Positions 1-10,151 of a stretch of 64,000 nt of DNA are shown in pieces. Location of the stretch: the NCBI GenBank assembly GCA_037833965.1, contig AP031354.1, positions 20,314,001 through 20,378,000 on the forward strand. The letters run 5' to 3'. Source of the DNA: Marchantia polymorpha subsp. ruderalis (Eukaryota > Streptophyta > Marchantiopsida > Marchantiales > Marchantiaceae). Position 1 is the first letter of the stretch; each line of letters starts with the position of its first letter. The notes under the pieces were generated by a model, which was given only the letters and a program-made list of their open reading frames with translations, searched no databases and was not told the origin of the DNA. The position numbers and the translations under genes were made by a program.

Positions 1-1
1 C

Positions 2-379
2 GAATTCGAGATACCTACCAAGAGGACCTTAGATCAGAGAAGGCTGGACGCGGAAGAAAGTCAGGCATATCGACTGCAAGAGGTAATGGCACTGGAGGAA
101 AGACGTCAAGAGGCCGAAGATCGGACAAAGCAATTACAACTCAGGCGGAAGGAGAAGTACGATCGAAGGCTAAAACCAGTACTGCTGGAGAAGGGCGACT
201 TGGCTCTGCTATACGATAGCAGACATGCTAGATTTCCAGGCAAGCTCCACTTGAGGTGGATGGGACCTTACAAGGTGATAGAAGTTTTCCCAAATGGATC
301 CATCCAACTCGCAGAACTGACGGGAGAATGGTTAGGCACCCGCGTGAACGGATGGCGTCTGAAGAAATACCACGTGTAA
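2..379 (+). CDS. Pol polyprotein, integrase C-terminal end (partial)
   Basis: The frame is open from base 2, so this is the tail of a longer gene and not a small gene starting at the first ATG. It aligns residue by residue with the end of the intact pol at 50612-50989. It contains the GPY/F-type module of Ty3/gypsy integrases (residues LRWMGPYKVIEVFPNGS, about 250-310), which helps bind DNA and integrate the cDNA. No chromodomain follows: the protein ends about 25 residues later with a TAA. The polypurine tract begins 25 bp downstream. It is a diverged version (subfamily A) of the intact pol, with no break in the visible part. Confidence 0.9.
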   Translation, partial: EFEIPTKRTLDQRRLDAEESQAYRLQEVMALEERRQEAEDRTKQLQLRRKEKYDRRLKPVLLEKGDLALLYDSRHARFPGKLHLRWMGPYKVIEVFPNGSIQLAELTGEWLGTRVNGWRLKKYHV

Positions 380-403
380 ATGTTCGCGTGGGCGCTCACA
401 ATT

Positions 404-416
404 GAGGAGGGGGGCA
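404..416 (+). other. Polypurine tract of the subfamily A element
   Basis: GAGGAGGGGGGCA lies immediately 5' of the LTR start TGTGGTA. The same sequence precedes the LTR at 51027. This is the expected plus-strand primer for reverse transcription. Confidence 0.85.
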
Positions 417-1773
417 TGTGGTAACACACTTTTTGTTTTTTTTGCAGAATTTAAACAATTTTAGAAAACTAGTACCAAAGCAGTGTTTGTAGCTAGAGAA
501 GGGAACGCTAAATAGAGTGGATTGATGAGATCGTCACGAGGGCACAAAGAATCACGTAGTCGGATGTACCAACGCCAACGTCTTCGGCGCCTTCGGCAAA
601 AGCTCCTTTTTGAGGTGTCTCTACTCACGCGCCTCTAGCGTATAAGGAAGCTACGCTTCCGGCGCAGACACCTCAGGAGGAGGTTTTGCTAAAGACGTCA
701 GGAGAAGGGCCCGGACCTCTAAAGGCATCCGACCATGAGTGCGCCTTCGGCGAAGCGCCGCTAGCGCGGAAAGGGAAAACCTTCATAACAATCGGGATAC
801 ACGGTAGATCCAGTTGGTTGAAGTTGCATTAGAAAGAGCTCGGGACGCTCGTTCTAACGAGTCCAAGAGCGCCGGAGATGGATCAGGAATGGAGAAGTTA
901 TGAGCGTCGGAAAACTCGTAGCCGGACATGCGCCGTTCGCGCTAGGGTTCACAGCCGGAAAGGATTCCCGTACGCCCTCGGCGATGCGCCTTCGGCGGAA
1001 TCACGCGCTCATAGGAGGAAACCAACTCAGAGTCGGAAGCGCCCTTGGCGGCTGTTCATGGAAGGAAAGCGCCGGTCGGATGTACGCCTCCGACGTGGCG
1101 CTGACGGCCGGATGCGCTGGCATGAGTTGCGCTGACAGATATGCGCTGGCAGCAACGGACGAGGCATAAAGGACAAAATAGGCGGTACGACTGCGCGCCG
1201 GCGTAATTCGCTCCGGCTGGATGTGCGCCTCCAGCAAGGCGCCGACGGATAATGAACGCACCAGCGGCGACACGCCTCCGGAGAAGGGCGGGTTAGGAAA
1301 AGACAACAGGGCCGACGTATACCCTGCAGCGGACTCGAGTCCGGAAGGTGGCGGCGGCGGGAGAATTCAACGTTTAAGCATGCGAATGCGCGCAATGCGG
1401 AGACGTGAATTCGCGCATGCAAAGGGCGAACCGTTAAGCCGTATAGCCGGCTGCGTACGTTGCAACCAGTAAGAACGTTGGACGTTCTTGAAATCGGAGA
1501 AGAAAAGACTGCGCTCCAGTCTCATTCTCTCATTCTTGACTTTGCGATTTCCAGTTCCAAGATTACGCGCAAGGGCGGAGCGACCTGCAGTGAGAGTAGA
1601 GAGTGCGGAGACGAGTTGCGCAAGGATCTTGGCGGACCTTGAAAGAATTGTGAGTAGCGATCTTGAACGAGCGCAGAGAGAGTGAGCAGTCAGTGCTTGA
1701 GTGGCCGACGCACAGTGGCGATTGTGAGAGAGCGAGCGAAAGGGAGAACGTTTGTGTGTGTGCAGGCAACGCA

Positions 1774-4329
1774 ATGTCGAAGGTTCCCCAGCTGCGAGTG
1801 TCTCCACTCAGGGTGCCGCAGATCGGTCTACGCGCATTTCAAGATGTGCTGTTGAGGTTGAAGCTCGATTTTCTCCTATGGGGGTGGAATTGGACATGTC
1901 CGGAGATGGTGCGCGAGTATCTGCAGGAGAGACACAAGCCTTCTCGCGGATTTCGCCCACACCCAGAGAGATGGGACATTTGCAATTGGGCGCAGGTGTT
2001 GGGCAGGTGTGCCGGCGAGGAAGGGGATCTCCTCTTCGAGGCCGATAGCGTGAAGGTGTCCCAGGAGGAAGAAGTCTCTTACAATGAGCTCTTCAAAGTG
2101 GCCAGACATCCCAAGAACGGTTTCCGGACACGGGATTACAAGGATCGATTGCGGAGAAATGTCGCGACGGCATTGCTGCAGATATTGCAGCCGACCAAGA
2201 CCGCTTACATGCATGGTTGGCAGGTAGAGTTCGTGGAGCTAGTGCTGTCAGGAGCTCCGGTGCATTGGGCACGGCTCCTGTGGAAGGTGACGCGCCAACA
2301 TGCGCAAGAAGAGAAGGGAGGAACCCTCAATCATCTATCGCCTTACTTAATCGTGTTTTACCGGGCGATGGGATGTTTGACAAATGCTGAGAAAACTCGA
2401 TTTCCGCAGCTGACCCGGACTTATCCAGGAAGATATTCGAGGGAGGCCGAAGTAGACACAGATCCGGACGAGGAACCTGCCAGTACGCCTCCGGCTCCGG
2501 CCCCAGCAAGAGCAGCAGAAGAGCGTCGAAGCGAGCTCATTCCGCGAAAGCGAAAGTGGGATGAGAGACCTGAGGACAGGCAGCCGGAAGTGCCAGCTGC
2601 GCCGACTCGTGGTCGGCCCACCCCCGAGCCTCACAGTCGACCAAAACAGAGGGCACGCAAAATGCCAACTGTTACTGAGGAGACCAGGCGAACTCCGACC
2701 CGGCGGAATCTCACACAGGAAGAGATAATCGCTCAGATTCTAGGGAAGACGGCAGATACCTCTGCACAGAAGGCACCACGGCCTTCGGGAGGAGATGGAC
2801 GGACTGACAGCCGGCCGACTGCGAGTCGGATGACTGAAGGTCGACAAGCGGAAGGAAGGCCAACTGAACGGCGCGTTGAACCGGACAGCAGGCCGGAAGC
2901 AGAAGAGAGTTTGGCTGACGAGCCAACAATCCTCAAAGGGTCGTCTTCGGCGGAAGGCACTTCTGGAAGAACGCCCCCAACAAGCAGGCCAAGTGGAGTC
3001 AAGACGCGCAGGGTGTATCCGACTCCCAGTCGGACAACTGCTGGTCGGCCGACTGCGAGTCGGACAACAGAGAGTCAGCCGGATTCGCCGACTGCGAGAC
3101 GGATGGGGCCAACGACCAGTGTGCGGACGCCTTCGGCGGACGCACCTTCAGCAAGGACACCTTCCGCGCAGATTGCGCCGGAAGGACAGGCAGCAGAAGC
3201 GGGCGGTGCAAGAGTGACAAAAGTCACTGCGGCGTCGACCCCTTCACAAACCGAAGATCGAGCCGGAACAGGGGCTCAAGCAGTGGGATCTCCCACTGCC
3301 CTGGATATTTTAGCAGGCAGTGGAGCAGCAGTCGCAGCAGAAGCTGCTGCGCGCCACAGTTCCAGGGAGTCGCCAAGGGATTCGGTGGCGACTGAAATCC
3401 TCGAGACTGAGGATGATACGAGCTCGGAAGAACAGGAAGCGGATTCGGTGCAGAAAACGCCAACAAGGGTGCTGTGCGAACAGATAGTTCCACTCCTGCG
3501 ATATCTGGATCGCAAGACATCCAAATACGGAAGTGCCTTAAAACCGCAGTCTTATGTGGAGACTATCAGGCGAAGGACGAGGATCAAGGTGGCAAAGTGG
3601 GCCTCTAGTTGCCAAGTATATGTGGAAAGGAACACCGCCCTCCAACAACACCTGGCGGTCACCCAGAAGCTATACCAAGCCTTGCAGCAGCAGAAGGAGG
3701 ATGCGGCGACGAAAAGTCAGGCGGATGCCGAACTAATACGGGCAAAGATCGAGTTGGAACTGCAGGAGGAGCGGAGACAGAACAAAGTCCTAGCAGCCGA
3801 GCTTGCGCGCCAGACGCGCGCCTTAGAAGAAAGTCAAAGAGCCCGCAAGGAGGATGAGGAGTTGTTGTGCAACTTGCAATCCGAGTGCTCGGATTTGAGG
3901 GCACAACGTGCGGGATTAGAAATGCAGCTGGCCGAGGTGGAGAGCAGCTGCAGGGCGCGAGGAGAGTTGGCGGCACAGGTGACTCGTTGTCTAAAAGGAT
4001 ACACCCATTGGGAGGTGGCAGCCCAAGAGAGGATCACACTCAGGGAGTTCGAGCTTCGGGCGGCGGCATTGACGGAAGGTGACAGTCGGAGTCGGCGGCG
4101 AGTGGCGAGAAAATTAGAAACCTTCTTGTCGGGTGCGCGCGACACTATGGCGCACTTGCAGTCGGAAGTCACCACAGCGCTCCGACGCCTGGGGTTACGC
4201 AGCCGGTCGGAAGACTGGCAAGGTAGAGATAGTACGCGGAGCAGTCCGGCGCGCAGGAGGCGCAGCACCGGATCTGCTGAGTGCAGTAGAGTAGTTTGGT
4301 TTCGCGCAGATACTGCGAGTGGTAGATAG
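1774..4329 (+). CDS. U3-encoded accessory protein, subfamily A (851 aa), uninterrupted
   Basis: Function unknown. The frame is open upstream of 1774, but the ATG at 1774 is the likely start: it lies in the context AACGCAATG, also kept at 41272 in the other subfamily. Residues about 10-225 form a helical globular region (motifs LDFLLWGWNW, RTRDYKDRLRR, EEKGGTLNHLSP). Residues about 225-560 are a Pro/Thr/Arg/Ser/Glu-rich low-complexity linker. After an acidic patch comes a coiled coil of about 170 residues. It ends with the conserved motif CLKGYTHWEV (from residue 739), a leucine-rich segment and an arginine-rich tail. No signal peptide or membrane segment is visible, which argues against an envelope protein. 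The layout recalls plant gypsy-associated proteins with a helical N-domain and coiled coil; that is a likeness in architecture, not shown homology. Confidence 0.8.
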   Translation: MSKVPQLRVSPLRVPQIGLRAFQDVLLRLKLDFLLWGWNWTCPEMVREYLQERHKPSRGFRPHPERWDICNWAQVLGRCAGEEGDLLFEADSVKVSQEEEVSYNELFKVARHPKNGFRTRDYKDRLRRNVATALLQILQPTKTAYMHGWQVEFVELVLSGAPVHWARLLWKVTRQHAQEEKGGTLNHLSPYLIVFYRAMGCLTNAEKTRFPQLTRTYPGRYSREAEVDTDPDEEPASTPPAPAPARAAEERRSELIPRKRKWDERPEDRQPEVPAAPTRGRPTPEPHSRPKQRARKMPTVTEETRRTPTRRNLTQEEIIAQILGKTADTSAQKAPRPSGGDGRTDSRPTASRMTEGRQAEGRPTERRVEPDSRPEAEESLADEPTILKGSSSAEGTSGRTPPTSRPSGVKTRRVYPTPSRTTAGRPTASRTTESQPDSPTARRMGPTTSVRTPSADAPSARTPSAQIAPEGQAAEAGGARVTKVTAASTPSQTEDRAGTGAQAVGSPTALDILAGSGAAVAAEAAARHSSRESPRDSVATEILETEDDTSSEEQEADSVQKTPTRVLCEQIVPLLRYLDRKTSKYGSALKPQSYVETIRRRTRIKVAKWASSCQVYVERNTALQQHLAVTQKLYQALQQQKEDAATKSQADAELIRAKIELELQEERRQNKVLAAELARQTRALEESQRARKEDEELLCNLQSECSDLRAQRAGLEMQLAEVESSCRARGELAAQVTRCLKGYTHWEVAAQERITLREFELRAAALTEGDSRSRRRVARKLETFLSGARDTMAHLQSEVTTALRRLGLRSRSEDWQGRDSTRSSPARRRRSTGSAECSRVVWFRADTASGR

Positions 4330-4362
4330 GATAGCGTAGTGCTAGTTAGGATCTTTTGAGGG

Positions 4363-4369
4363 TATAAAG
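4363..4369 (+). promoter_or_regulatory. TATA box of the subfamily A LTR
   Basis: GGTATAAAGTAG lies 33 bp after the stop of the U3 gene and about 920 bp before the LTR end. The other LTRs have the same element at the same place (36464, 44254, 63381). It would start the genomic RNA, placing the upstream gene in U3. Confidence 0.7.
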
Positions 4370-5285
4370 TAGATCAAGGCGTTTTGCCTTGGGACTCTTC
4401 CAGTTTCGGAAGTGCAGATCAGGAACTCACTTTCTTGGCGTGTTTGTGCATTTTGGTCCTGGCACCACGTAGAGAAGCTGCAGCATAGCGAAGTTACCGT
4501 ATGTTGTAGTTGAAGGCCTTCGGCTGAATGTTCAGAGCTAGTACCCGGTTAGAGACTTGAGTAGTGCGGATCTGCACCTGCGGGTGATTTCTGATGCTCA
4601 GAGCCGGTTGCGAGTTAGAGACTTGAACAGTTCCCCCTTACTCCTTCGAGTGACATATCCTGATTGTACTCCTACGGGAAGTTTCCCCTGAATGCCAATG
4701 TGAAGTTTCATTACTTCGTGTAAACCTTGGTTTGTAATTCAGGTTGTGTGTGTGTTACTGGATCGTGTTTTCAGTAAGTTCTCAGTCGGGTCTGCACTCC
4801 CTGCGTTTTGTGTGATAGTCGAGGGTGACGTCCACGGCGTACGTAGAGGCTTCGTTCCGAAGTGAGAAGTCCAGTCCGGGTACCCCCGCTAGTTCCTGGC
4901 GGAAGGGCAGTAAAAGCCGGAGTGGGAGGCACTTCCTGCAGAACCTCTGAGTGAACTTGCGAGACACTTTCCTCCTGAAATCCGAAGCGGAGGTCCTGAC
5001 CGACCTCCGAGTTGTGCTTTTTGCCAGTTTCAGGTGTGTGTGTGTGTGTTGAGTGACCAAGCTGTACCGTGCATCCTCCGAGCATCCTCCGAGTTGAGAT
5101 CCTCCTCCGAGTCGAGCCTCCGAGTCGAGCACTGCAGTATTTCTGGGAGTGACAGTCGCCTAGAATTCAAACTCTACCAAAAGTCTGTTAAATGTGACAC
5201 TTTTACTCTGTGTGTTGCCTCTGTCCCTGTGGGTTCGATCTTTTTACCACCATACTGCAGTTTTAGCCTTTGGTGGGTTATTACA

Positions 5286-7255
5286 AGAGGCATGATGGAA
5301 GTCAGGGGCCAGCGTGTTGTAGGCGTTGGTCTCCCCGTCCTCTGGCAACTATCGCATTTGCGGATGTAATCGAAAACATCCTTAAACATGGTCGGCCACC
5401 AATACCGCGCATTTACAATCTTTGTGACTGTGTTCCGGGTGGCATAGTGTCCACGTGCCTCCTCTGTATGCATCGCACTCACTACTCTTGGGACCTCTGA
5501 TTCCTCCAGGCATCTGCATAAGCGCTCATCTGCCATCTTTTTGAACAAAACACCCTGCTAGAGTTGGTACGGGCCTGCCTTGTGAATAAAGACAGTTCGC
5601 TGTTCCAAGTCCTTGCCTACGGGACACTGAAGTGTTAGCAGATATCGGTACAGGTCGGCATAGCGGGACTCATGCCCCGCAGACAACTGAAACAACTCTT
5701 CATCTGGAAAATCGTCCACCAATTCCTCCTCGGTCGGCTGGGTCCATAATCTGGACAAGTAATCCGCATTTTCGTGGTGCACCCCTTTCTTGGTCTGGAC
5801 TGTGTAGGTGAACTCTTGTAGCAACAGCACCCATCTGGCTATCCGACCGGATAGATCGGCTTTCTTGACTAGGTGTTGCAATGCGTAGTGATCCAAATGG
5901 AACATAAACTCGTAGCAGATTAGCTAGTGTCGGAACTTTTTACAGGAGTACACCATCCCCAACGCTTCTCCCTCCGTCGTGGTGTACTTCCTCTCTGCTA
6001 GAGACAGCTGACGGCTCGCGAAATAGATCGGGTAGTCCTTTTTGTTGTCATCCTTTTGGCTCAGTGCTACACCGATGGCGAATGCAGATGTGTCGACGTA
6101 AACATGGAATGGTCGATTCTAGTCTGGACTCCTTAGTACTGGAGCATTCGTGAGTTTCGCTTTAAGAGCCTCGAATGCTGACTGCTGGTTCGCACCCCAG
6201 GCATACGGCTCGTCCTTCTTCAACAACTTGGTCAGGTCGCCCGCCAGTGTTGCATACAGGTGTATGAATCTTCAGTAGTAGCCCACATGACCCAGGAATG
6301 CTCGTAGCTCTCTTAGATTTGTGGGTGGCTCAAGCTCGAGTATAACCTTGACCTTCTCGATGTCCACCGCAATGCCGTCTGCCGAGACCCGATGGCCCAA
6401 CAAGATCCCACTAGTCATAAAGAAAAAGCACTTCTCTGGATGCAGCGATAAACTGCTCTCCCAACATTTATCAAAGGTCTGCTTCAGGTGACTTAGGTGT
6501 TCAGACCGCTTCCCAAAGACACAGAAGTCATCTATGAATATTTCCAGGAACTTCCTCAGTTGCTCCTGAAAGATATTGGTCATCATCCGCTGAAAGATGG
6601 CAGGTGCGTTGCACAGACCGAAGGGCATCTTGTGGTATGCGTAAGTTCCCCAGTCGGTTGTGAACGTAGTTTTATCCTTGTCCTGTTCCCGGATAGACAC
6701 CTGATTGTAACCTGAGAACCCGTCCAGGAAGCTATAGCATTCATGTCCTGCGACATGGTCTAAAATGGCATCCGTGAACGGCAACGGGTGATGATCCTTG
6801 CGTGTTGCTGCATTCAACTTCCGGAAATCCTGACACACTCGTATCTTACTCGTCAACTTCTTGGGTACGATAACAATTGGCGATACCCATTCACTGCTGA
6901 GCACTGGGTAAATAATACCAACGCTCAGGTACTTATCTATCTCCTCCTTAACTAGCAAGGAGTATTTTGGGTTGAGGCGATACTGGCGCTGGCGTATGGG
7001 TACTGATTCGTCCAGTAAATCAATACGGTGTTTCCCATACCGTGCAGGTATCCCCTTCATGTCTTCGATCTTCCAGGCGAAGACGTCGACATAATGGCTA
7101 AGGAATGCCTGTACCTCCCTTAGCTCGTCTCCTCTCACTGTGCTTGATACCTTCAAGCACTTGTCGGGACTGAGTTGTACTTCGTGACAATCACTAGGGT
7201 TGACAATGCCCTCGGTGTGACTCGTCTCACTCCTTCCCAGTCCTACCGTTAATTG
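5286..7255 (-). pseudogene. Pol polyprotein (RT, RNase H, start of integrase), broken
   Basis: It is closely similar to the intact pol at 48149-50144. Reverse transcriptase motifs are visible, including SFLDGFSGYNQ and the catalytic FIDD (near 6525). RNase H residues follow, then the integrase zinc-binding region with RKCDSC. Against the intact copy there are stops at about 6270 (CGA to TGA), 6120 (TGG to TAG), 5925 (TAC to TAG) and 5556 (CAG to TAG). The frame is cut at 5286 by the nested LTR, after the residues PLTSIMPL. As in the intact copy, the frame is open from the codon after the gag-pro stop and has no nearby ATG. It cannot make active enzyme. Confidence 0.9.
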
Positions 7256-7258
7256 CTA
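7250..7258 (-). promoter_or_regulatory. Leaky-stop context TAG-CAA-TTA between gag-pro and pol
   Basis: The gag-pro stop TAG (7258-7256) is followed by CAA TTA, then by open pol codons in the same frame. This equals the intact element at 48146-48154. The next codons differ between the copies (ACG GTA here, ACT GTG there), while the stop hexamer does not. Confidence 0.75.
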
Positions 7259-10065
7259 TTCGTCCTCCGGCTGAATAGCTTCCGGCTCTTCTTCTTCTTT
7301 CACCGAACAGCAGGCAACGAATCCCACGAAATAATCGGATTCAGTGCCACTGGAATCCGATCGCGCGGTCGAATCACTGTCCCCACCCGATGTGTAACCC
7401 ACATTTGTCGATGGGGTCTCTCCTTCGTGTCGGACCTTATTCCAAGGCACCGTGATGGTCTTGGTCGGCTCCGAAGGATGGAGAAACTTAAGGCGATGCC
7501 TACGCCAGTCACATCGGACTTGTGCGCCATATAACCATGGTCGCCCGAGCAGAACGTCATAGCCCTGCTTCATCATCGGTTGAAGAATGATATACGTCAA
7601 CCAAAAGTCCGCACCACCGATGATTGTTTTGACATTGCGCACCATACCTGCAGGCATTCTCCTCGTCTGATCCGCTAATCTCAACACACGCCTCGAGGGT
7701 TCGTATTGACTGAACCCCAAGGCTCTTGCGGTGTCCTCCGTCATTATGTTGACTCCTGATCCAGAGTCGACTGGTACCCTGCGTACACAACACCCTGCTA
7801 TTTCCACATCGATTTCTGGTGGCCCTTGGTCTTCGCTGGCCACTTGATACACTTGAGAGGATGTGGATGCGCGCGGCTTCCACGGACGTCGTAGCGAAAG
7901 CATCAACATTCTTCGATACGTCTTGTTGTCCTCAAGGAGCTGGTTGAACGTGATGTTCACTTTCCGACTCCCGAGATCTTCGACTAAGTCATAGTGGACG
8001 CGTTGGGTCGCAGGGGTCGGGGACGACGCCCTGCAAGGTTCCAAAGTGGCTGCCAACTTCACCCCAAGGGAGGGTGACAAGTCTGGCCGCGGTGGGTCCT
8101 TTTGAGTGCGGATCGCTTCCTTCAACAAGTTGGTTACCTCGTTGCGGATATCCGGAGCATAGTCCCGTTTCAGCAAGCGTACTGGCTCATCCTCGACCGC
8201 TGTCTGGGGGCGCACTGCTGGTGCTTCTCGCGTAACCGAAGACTTCCGTGCAGTTCGCAAGTCGGACTTGCTGGATGCCTTGTCCTTCCCTTTTCCCGTC
8301 CGGTCGTCGGCTCTCCGTTCGTGCTTGCGAGTGTCGCGCTCTTGTTCCTTCGATTTATTGGAACAACGAGTTTCGACTCGTGCACACATAACCTCTTCCG
8401 CCGGCCATTCTTCGTCTTCGTCATTTCCGTCCGAACCTACTTCGACCTGGTTAACTTGGACGTCCTCCTTGGCAGGAGTGGTCACAAATCGTACCGATGG
8501 CCGAGGAACTGGTGGATGATCACACTCTGGCGCAGTATGCCCGGTCTTCTTGCAGTTACTACATGTCGGGACATAATCGTTTCTCCTTTTTGGATGGGGG
8601 CACTGCGGTGAGAAGTGTCCAACTTCCCCACAATTATAACAAGCTCGCGGTGGCGGTGGGTCAAACGTCCCTGGAGGTGCTCTCCGCCTCACGGGTACCG
8701 TAGTGGCCCGATCCACCGGATGATATCGTGGAACCTGCATTGTTGAAACTGCAGTAGGGGTGGGAACCGACTGGACGGCGTAGGCTGTCTCTTCGCTAGC
8801 CTCTCCATAGTACTGGGGGTGTTCTCCATAGTACGGTTGTGCCCACTCTACTGCGTTGACTGGATATGACGGACGGGTGGTAAGGCACTCGGTGTTTGCA
8901 TGTCCCACCGCTCCGCACGTAGTGCACCACAAGTTCGCTCGCACTCTCCCGGGTGATTTTCGGCGATCATGGCCAATGAGTCCTTCACAAGGGTCTCCAT
9001 CTTCGAGGCTATGTCTCCCGGCGCTCTGTCCGTAGTCACTCGTCGGGTGCCCTTCTTCTTCGCTGCCCCATGCTTCTTTCTCTTCTTCTCTTCCTCCGAC
9101 GATGAGGTTTCCTCTTCTTCGGATGAGGAACGGTTCTCGTCCGAGGACGATTCTTCCGATGACGGAGTTGCACCTCTGCGTCGTCTTCGCCCTCCCTTCG
9201 GTTTTCGCTCCTTTGACTCCCGTCTCTCTCTCCCTCTTCGGTTGAGAGTGGAAGTTTCGAAGGCTTCGGCCGATGCAATCACATCCTCAATAGTATCGCA
9301 CTTACTGCGTCGGCAAAAAGTCTCCATCTCCCGAGTTAAGCCGGTCACGTACCAATCCACAGCTTGCTGTACCGAGAAAGGGGACCCTGGTCCTGTTTTC
9401 GGTATTCTGTCAAGGAGGTCCAGAAATCTCTCAGTGTAGTCACGCAGACTCTCCTTCTTTTCTCGCTGCAGATTACGCAACTTTGTCAATACCCGACTGT
9501 CGTAGCCGAGCTCGCGGAAGCGTCCAAGGAACTTCTCCTTCAGCTGGGCCCATGTTGTCAACCCAGTCAGATCGATGCTCTTGTGATTGTACCAACTTCT
9601 TGCTTTCTTCCGCAGAAGACTTGGAAAGATCCTTAGTCGGTCTTTGTCTGTGATCTCGCGATTAGCAATGGACACCGATTCGAACAACTTGATGTATGAA
9701 TCTGCATCGTCGTCATCCCCACTCCCTTTATACTTTGGGTAGGAATGTTTAGTAATCGGCTGAGGTAGCCGCACATTGGCTTGTCCGTCCGCCATCGGTG
9801 TGTCTGTCGACGGTTCTCGGGCGGTCGGTTCTAAATCACGAGGGGGGTCCGTGCAAGGAATATCTAGTAGAACTGTAAGCACCAAGTTTGGTTCTGAGTC
9901 GCTGGGGGTAGGTTCCCCAAGGATGTCGGCTGAACTAGGCTTAGGTACTCTTTTTTGTGTTTTCTTGTTTTGACGCCGTGTCTCTTCCACGGCCTTCTCT
10001 GAATCTCGTCGGAACCTGCGGGCAGCTCTCGCACTTAGGTTGCTCCCGCTAGCTCCAGTCAACAT
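7256..10065 (-). pseudogene. Gag-protease polyprotein, frameshifted
   Basis: It is homologous to the intact gag-pro at 45317-48148 and starts with the same residues (MLTGASGSNLSARA against MSTGAGGSNLSARA). The gag capsid-like region, the Ser/Glu-rich and Lys-rich stretch, three CCHC zinc knuckles (CTTCGAVGHANTEC, CYNCGEVGHFSPQC, CSNCKKTGHTAPEC) and the protease active site DSGSGVN are all present. Between about 8940 and 8985 a small deletion shifts the frame just before the first knuckle. As a result the gag half (10065 to about 8970) and the nucleocapsid-protease half (about 8950 to 7256) are in different frames. Confidence 0.9.
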
Positions 10066-10110
10066 TCACCGAGCATGGCTGCTCGTAAAAACCCCGGTGT
10101 TGACGCAACT

Positions 10111-10128
10111 GTCCCCGGTAGCGGCGCC
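10111..10128 (-). other. Primer-binding site, tRNA-Asp type
   Basis: The - strand reads TGGCGCCGCTACCGGGGA, complementary to the 3' end of plant tRNA-Asp with one mismatch compared with the site at 45253. It lies 23 bp inside the LTR end at 10152. Confidence 0.8.
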
Positions 10129-10151
10129 AAAAAGAAGTTGTCGGCTTCTTA

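Larger units (their letters stand above)
1..5285 (+). mobile_element. Family 1 Ty3/gypsy element, 3' end only (end of pol plus 3' LTR), subfamily A
   Basis: The 5' part lies outside the window. What is present is the integrase C-terminus, a polypurine tract and a complete 3' LTR. Directly after the LTR (5286 on) the sequence is the - strand pol gene of another family 1 element, broken in the middle of a codon run that is continuous in the intact copy near 50091-50130. This element therefore inserted into the - strand element. The target duplication is probably AGAGG (5286-5290), but the left side cannot be seen. Confidence 0.9.
417..5285 (+). repeat. 3' LTR (4869 bp), subfamily A, with an internal gene
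   Basis: It starts TGTGGTA after the polypurine tract and ends GGGTTATTACA. The ends match the intact family LTRs at 39774-45230. The first 1.36 kb is noncoding, GC-rich and full of small inverted repeats. Then comes the 851-codon gene, then a TATA box at 4363, then about 0.9 kb of R/U5 with a short GT run near 5034-5050. U3 is therefore nearly 4 kb long and contains the gene. Confidence 0.9.

Noticed and set aside
1-1200. Several small frames in the noncoding first part of the LTR (for example 878-1169)
   Set aside because: Overlapping frames on both strands in GC-rich sequence, not shared as proteins with the other LTRs.
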